This document shows positions 58,779-64,000 of a DNA stretch of 64,000 bases, in pieces (the stretch's first letter is position 1; each line of letters opens with the position of its first letter). The stretch covers positions 15,872,001 through 15,936,000 of the forward strand of contig CM106586.1 of NCBI GenBank assembly GCA_048013815.1, given 5' to 3'. A program made the translations under genes and the position numbers. The notes under the pieces are model-generated. The model made no database searches. It saw nothing but the letters and a program-made list of their open reading frames with translations, and was not told where the DNA came from. The stretch is from Setoptus koraiensis (lineage: Eukaryota > Arthropoda).

Positions 58779-59342
58779 TGCCAGCGGCCGGCCGGCGAGC
58801 TTGAGAGCAGCGCTTATTGCGCAATCATCGATTTGACACTTGAAGGCCAGGCGGCACAATCAATTTGTTGTTTGTCGAGTGGCCGGGATTGAGCACTGTT
58901 GAGCCGCACAAATGGACACAATTTGCCAGCGAGCCAAGCAATGACAATCTGCAACCAAATCAGTGCAACCAAATCAGTGCAACCAATCCGACAAGCTGCG
59001 AGAAATGACAATCCGCGCAGAAATGAATGCATGTTGTCATCTTTATTTATATCCATTCGTTATCCATCCAGTTACCTGTCGAGCTAATGCGGTTAGCCAA
59101 TTCAGTCGGCAATGGCTGGCTGCATTAGACAGCGAGAGAGAGAGAGAGAGAGAGCGAGAGAGATAAACAAGTATGCGCGACAGATAACGACCAGTATCGC
59201 CGCTTGTTTGTGGTTGTTGTCTGAGATAATTGTCGCAATGTTTACATGGCTGCCGCTGCTGCTTGCGATCGGGCTCGATGGCCGCTCCAATTAGCCGCAC
59301 CGTGCTTATAATAGTTGTATCAAATGGTTATATCACATGCTT

Positions 59343-59425
59343 ATAATACATGATAGTTATATAATAGTTGCATAATACATGATAGTTGTATAATAGTTGG
59401 ATAATACATGATAGTTGTGTATAAT
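59343..59425. repeat. Tandem array, 29-bp period, nearly 3 copies
   Basis: Units begin ATAATACATGATAGTTRTAT at 59343, 59372 and 59401; AT-rich. Confidence -1.
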
Positions 59426-60804
59426 GCATATTGCGCAATCGTCATGTTATGCACTGGCAAACAAACGCACAAACGCACGACCATTCTGGCCTGTTTATCG
59501 AGTCGCCACTTTATCGAGGGGCCACTCAGGCAACTTTATCGCGCACTCAGTCGCTTTATCGGTGAGCCAGCGCCACTCGATCGAGCCGAGCCGAAACGAT
59601 CAACTTAATCACTTAATTAACGATTATCTAATTATTTGATCACTCGCTCGCTTCATCTGGTCGCGTTTGGCTCACCTTTCGGGCTGTTGCACTTGGCCAC
59701 TTGTTGCCATTCTGGCTTGTTGCCATTGGGCCGTCTCGCCAGTCGCCAGTCGCCACTCGCCACTCGACGGCGCCAACAACAGTCTTGGCAAGACGCTCTG
59801 CGGCCAGGGCGTTGCCATGGATACGGGCGAGAGCGGCGAGAGTCGAGCAAGTGACACAAAAACACTGTTTGTATGTCACTCGCATACAAATGTACGTACG
59901 AGTATAGGGCAGCAAATTGGAGTCAGCTCGAGACTCCACTTCGTCGACTTATCGTTTGTCGCATCTACCTTGCGACTGCTGCAACTGCCAACAACCAACA
60001 ACAACCAACAACAACCACAGCAGCAACAACGACAACAACAACCAACAACAACGGCAACAGCAACAACCAACAACAACGGCAACAGCAACAACAACATTTA
60101 TAACATAACATGTTTGACATGCAAACATTTCTAGAGTTCTAGCGCTGGCCGTCGGCCGTCTGGCCAATGGTGTGTCAGGCGCAGATTGGAATCACCGACA
60201 AGTGTTATTTTATAAATAGTTGTAAATTAAGCATTAGACGAGCGCGGCTTCTGATTTAATGGTCGCCCATTAGGACCGGGCCGGCCCGGCCCGGCACGGC
60301 CCGGCACTAGCCGGCCGGCCAGTCGATAATGTAGCGGCGTATAGTAATAATATGACGATAATATGATATACGCCGCCAGTAATAACGACGCCAGACATGA
60401 TCGACATGCCGAGCGCGGCGACAAGCCCGACGATGGCCACGGTATCAATCACTTTTTTATTATTATACTTTTATATTATTTATGATCTCTTTAAAATCGA
60501 TTATCAGCGCCACTCATTATATTGCTCGCTCATCATACACTGCGGCCCGGCATACTGTCGATATACTGCAACATGTAGCCGATTGTTGGTGCCCGGCATT
60601 GAATTCCGAGCGTCCGAGCCGCGAGCGTCCGCTTCCAACTTTGCAAGCTTCCAAGTTGCAAAGTATGCATATAGGCTGCGGGCGGCCATAAAACAAACAG
60701 CCGGCCACTCGGCCCGCTCGCCGGCCGGATGCCGGCCGGCCGGCGCACAAACGACGGCGGCCCGTTGGGGCGCCAAATTGCGCCGCTCGGTCAGAGCGGT
60801 GCCA

Positions 60805-60822
60805 GTCGCACTCGAGTGCGAC
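60805..60822. repeat. Perfect 18-bp palindrome GTCGCACTCGAGTGCGAC
   Basis: Self-complementary without a spacer, within GC-rich unique DNA. It contains CTCGAG. Confidence -1.
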
Positions 60823-61368
60823 CGGCTGCCGGCGCGATTAATTAATTAATTGTAGACGAGTCTATAAAGTGAGACAACACATGACTCGCCGGCATTCAAC
60901 TCGATGCCTGTCGGGGGCTCGTTTCGTCGACGCTCACCGAAGCCGAAGCTATTCACCGAGAGTATTCACGGCGAGTATTCACAAAAAGTATGCACGCTCG
61001 GACCATGAGTGCTGCGGCAGACAGATTATTTTATAGCGAACAGTAAGCTCTCGGTTACTTGCGGCAGTTGCTCGCTATTCGAGCCGAGCACAATCTGAGC
61101 TGATTAACATAATTGATTAATTAAGACGCTAATTAGTGCGCCTAATCAACGCGCGCAATGGGCCATTTCGGCGGTGTCGAGGGCGCGCACTATTTGCCAT
61201 CTATCGTGAGCTTGTTATTGTGGGCTCGTTATGAGGTGAGCTTGTGCAATTCACGTGTGAATCTCGCTGCACTTATGCACAATTTACAATTGATTAATAG
61301 CAAATAAGTCGCTAGTTGTTAATTATCAATTGTGAGTGCATTTCGCGTATATTCTCTCTAATTTCGCT

Positions 61369-61423
61369 ATTATTTCGCTGTTATTTCGCTGTTATTTCGC
61401 CGTTATTTCGCTGTTATTTAGCC
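61369..61423. repeat. Tandem array, 11-bp period (GTTATTTCGCT), 5 copies
   Basis: Copies start at 61369, 61380, 61391, 61402 and 61413, with single-base variation. Confidence -1.
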
Positions 61424-62084
61424 ATTATTTTTCAGAATTTCGATACGTGCGCATGTCGCCATTTTTCAGCGCGCCCCTCGCGATCGTCGCCGACACCGAC
61501 TGAGTGCGGAGAAAATTAGAACTAGCTCATCTTTTCTCGCAGTTGGGGTGTCTGCGGGGGCGTGAGGCCGGTATGGCACACGCAATGCGCGAGATTCGCG
61601 CACCGGGCCCACGAAATACTGGTGCCAATTTTGGGGCATTTTGCCCAACCATACCCCAAAAGTAATAACGTAAAGAAATATCCCCGTGTCGAGACAAGTG
61701 CGCCAACACGTAAACGGCACGCAGGAAAATACCCTGTACAGTGATGTTAATGATGAAAATGAAAATGGAATGATGCGACGACCGACCGTTTACGACAACC
61801 ATTTAATGTGTGTGTAATCGGCGTGTCGTGCTCAAAACAAACATTAAAGCTGTGATGTCGCGAACTAACGAACGAGGGCCAGCTCACCTGTGCCAATGTG
61901 GCCTATAGCTGCCATTTCACGCAGCCATTTCACGCAGCCATTGGTGGCTCACAAATTGCGAGTCGCAATGTTTGACAGCGAGCGGTTTCTCTCTCGTTTT
62001 CGCTATCTCGGGCGTGCGATCTCACGTTACCTGTCTGCGGCTGTTGCTGTTGGGCTGTGTCGCAAAGTTGGCCAGTGTTTGCGA

Positions 62085-62150
62085 CAGTTTGCCGTCAGTT
62101 TGCCGTCAGTTTGCCGTCAGTTTGCCGTCGGTTTGCCGTCAGTTTGCGGG
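62085..62150. repeat. Tandem array, 11-bp period (CAGTTTGCCGT), 6 copies
   Basis: Gap-free units. A GATTCGACGC decamer array follows at 62216-62248. Confidence -1.
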
Positions 62151-62338
62151 CTCTCACAGCCTGCGAGTCGCAGGTCGTCGGCTGGAGGCTGCACGGCGCG
62201 AAGAAGCTTCGACGCGATTCGACGCGATTCGACGCGATTCGACGCGAAGGAAATTCGAAGCGAGGAAGCTTCGAGAGAACGCGCTACAAGTGTCTGCTTA
62301 CAGGTGCGCGCATGCAGTGGACGCAGTCGGCTCGTCAC

Positions 62339-62455
62339 TGGCCCTCGTTAGTGGCGCACAGACTGGGCATCGTTAGTGGCACAGACTGGGCATCGTTAGC
62401 GGCACAGACTGGGCATCGTTAGCGGCACAGACTGGCCCTCGTTAGTGGGGCAGAC
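62339..62455. repeat. Tandem array, 23-bp period, 5 copies
   Basis: Units TGGGCATCGTTAGYGGCACA... start at 62339 (25 bases), 62364, 62387, 62410 and 62433. The outer copies share GGCCCTCGTTAGTGG. Confidence -1.
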
Positions 62456-62893
62456 TGGCCGGGCGACTGGCACAGAGCGAGGAGACGAGAGCAACAAGTT
62501 GTCGTTTATAGGACACACCTGTTGCGAGGACGCTGCAACGAACCAAATATAAACAACAAGCATACGAAACACAAACAACAAGCGAGCGAAATATAAACAA
62601 CAACGAGAAGCCATTGCGCAACAGACAAACAGATAATAAGTTGGCCAGGTGACACTTGTCGTTGTATGTGTGCGCGACAACACGACAGTGACAACAAGTT
62701 GTTGTTAGTTAGTTTAAAGTGGTTGGCAAGCCGCATTGACAAGACGCTGGTTGTTGTTGTTGTAACAGAGTTGTTGTTGTTTAATGTATTAAATGTTGTT
62801 GTATATCAAGCGACAAGAAGCTGACCAGCTGACGAGTGTGTCGACGGTGGCACTGGGCCGACTGGCATGTTACCTGTGTGTTGGTATAGTTTT

Positions 62894-63013
62894 AGTCGGT
62901 GTAGTCGCAGTCGGCGTAGTCGCAGTCGGTGTAGTCGCAGTCGGTGTAGTCGCAGTCGGTGTAGTCGCAGTCGGTGTAGTCGCAGTCGGTGTAGTGATAG
63001 TCGGTGTAGTTAT
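62894..63013. repeat. Tandem array, 15-bp period (AGTCGGTGTAGTCGC), 8 copies
   Basis: Eight gap-free units, the last two changed to GTGAT and GTTAT. Plus-strand translation is a Val/Gly/Ala pentapeptide repeat. Confidence -1.
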
Positions 63014-63720
63014 AGTTATTATGCAACAAGCGACAAGCAACAAGCTCGAGCTGCGAGCTACAAGCGTTGCGACAAGCAACCACTTGTAGCTTGTTGTGTC
63101 TGTATATTATGTATTATATATTACATAATGTGTGTGTGTTGGCTTGGCCAGATGGCAGCGACAGTTTGTGTGTCGCTGGCTCGTTGTGTCACTATCTGTC
63201 TGTCGTTGTGATAGTAATAATAATAGTAATAATGTTACTGTTGTTGTGTAATATCAACAACAGCTGACAGTGGCGTCATACAATGACTGTATAGTATGAC
63301 TGTCATAGTGACTGACATAGGCTGCCTATGACATAAGCGCATTACATAAGCGGGGCGTCGCTCAAACCATTATACAACAAGCTAACAACAACGATAACGA
63401 CAACGACCAACAAACAAACAAACAAACACACAGACGGACAGACAAACAGACGATTAGACGAACAGACGATTAGACGAGCAAACAAACAAACAGACGAACA
63501 AACAGACAGACGGACGAACAAACAGACAGACGGACAGTTGGTCGGATAAGGCGGATAAGTTTATCTGCTGGCGAGGGATAAACGAGCCAGCACGAATGCC
63601 ATTAATAAGCAGCGAGCAGCAGCCAGTAATGATAATAATAATTAATGAGTTAATGTAATAATTAGCCTCTGACTTGTGCGACTTCTTTACGGCTTGTCTT
63701 GGCTTTTTGGCGCTGCTTGG

Positions 63721-63776
63721 CGCTCGCTTATCGGCGCTCGCTTATCGGCGCTCGCTTATCGGCTGTCGCTTATCGG
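63721..63776. repeat. Tandem array, 14-bp period (CGCTCGCTTATCGG), 4 copies
   Basis: Three exact copies and one CTGTCGCTTATCGG. Confidence -1.
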
Positions 63777-64000
63777 CGCTGCCCGTCGCCGCCCGGCGCT
63801 GTTGCCCTGGCGAGCGGATAATGCGCCGGCCCGAGCGCCTCGTCGCCAGACCGCGCTCACACTGCGAGCCGCCGAATCGGTGCAAACACGCCGAGCCGCG
63901 GCCGCTCGAAGCGGCCGCCCGTTCGCACAGGTGAGTTCGGCGCGCCCGTGCGCGCCGGCGAGTCCGCGCAGGCGAGTTCGCGCAGGCGAGTTCGAGCAGG

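Larger units (their letters stand above)
58433..64000. other. Gene-free intergenic DNA, 58.4-64.0 kb (window edge)
   Basis: No gene is recognised. It contains ATTGCGCAAT at 58816-58825 and 59430-59439, CAA triplets at 59993-60095, an AGACG/CAAAC-rich block at 63413-63540 and many small arrays. Stretches 60200-60780 and 60830-61360 show nothing beyond short palindromes. A CGCAGGCGAGTTCG array runs into the window end (63925-64000). Confidence -1.

Noticed and set aside
62793-63089. Plus-strand Val/Gly/Ala-rich hydrophobic frame.
   Set aside because: It is the translation of the 15-bp array at 62894-63013.
1-64000. Transposable elements with coding capacity (reverse transcriptase, transposase, integrase).
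   Set aside because: No frame shows the expected motifs, and no long terminal direct or inverted repeats were seen.
1-64000. Known conserved microRNAs, rRNA or snRNA genes.
   Set aside because: No familiar mature or core sequences were recognised on either strand by reading; a covariance-model search was not possible here.

Overview
The window is eukaryotic, nuclear-looking DNA that is almost entirely non-coding. There are no operons or ribosome-binding sites. Simple-sequence and minisatellite repeats are very dense, CpG dinucleotides are common by eye, and most long open frames are translations of low-complexity triplet repeats. I recognise one protein-coding gene. It is an Iroquois-class TALE homeobox gene on the minus strand (CDS 41112 to 39472), with a plausible polyadenylation signal at 39189-39184. 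Iroquois genes are animal genes. The Asn/Gln/His-rich homopolymers and the apparent lack of CpG depletion would suit an arthropod or a related invertebrate with a compact, microsatellite-rich genome. I cannot place the species, and the arthropod guess is weak.

Layout. Positions 1-38.9 kb lie downstream of the gene and hold no recognisable gene, only unique DNA mixed with several dozen tandem arrays of period 8-42 bp, CAA/GTT and CA/GT microsatellites, and many short inverted repeats. Positions 38.98-39.11 kb hold two adjoining 15-bp-period arrays just beyond the transcript end. Positions 39.18-41.11 kb are the Iroquois terminal or only coding exon with its 3'UTR. The frame stays open upstream to 41271, with a weak candidate splice acceptor, so the protein N-terminus is uncertain. 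Positions 41.3-64 kb are again gene-free and repeat-rich.

Interpretation. A lone developmental transcription-factor gene flanked by about 39 kb and 23 kb without other genes resembles the long-range regulatory landscapes known around Iroquois loci. The most suggestive non-coding signal is a family of palindromic 10-mers, RTTRYGYAAY (GTTACGTAAC, GTTGCGCAAC, ATTGCGTAAT, GTTGTGCAAC). These resemble C/EBP and PAR-type bZIP sites. They recur dozens of times and in several places form tandem arrays with fixed spacing (13, 17 or 19 bp). Other notable items are near-perfect hairpins at 44458-44520 and 6017-6050, five U1-donor-like octamers within 109 bp at 58324-58432, and an Iroquois protein that seems to lack the Iro box but ends in LLWRPFGA. 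All coordinates were read by eye. No alignment, gene predictor or motif scan was run.
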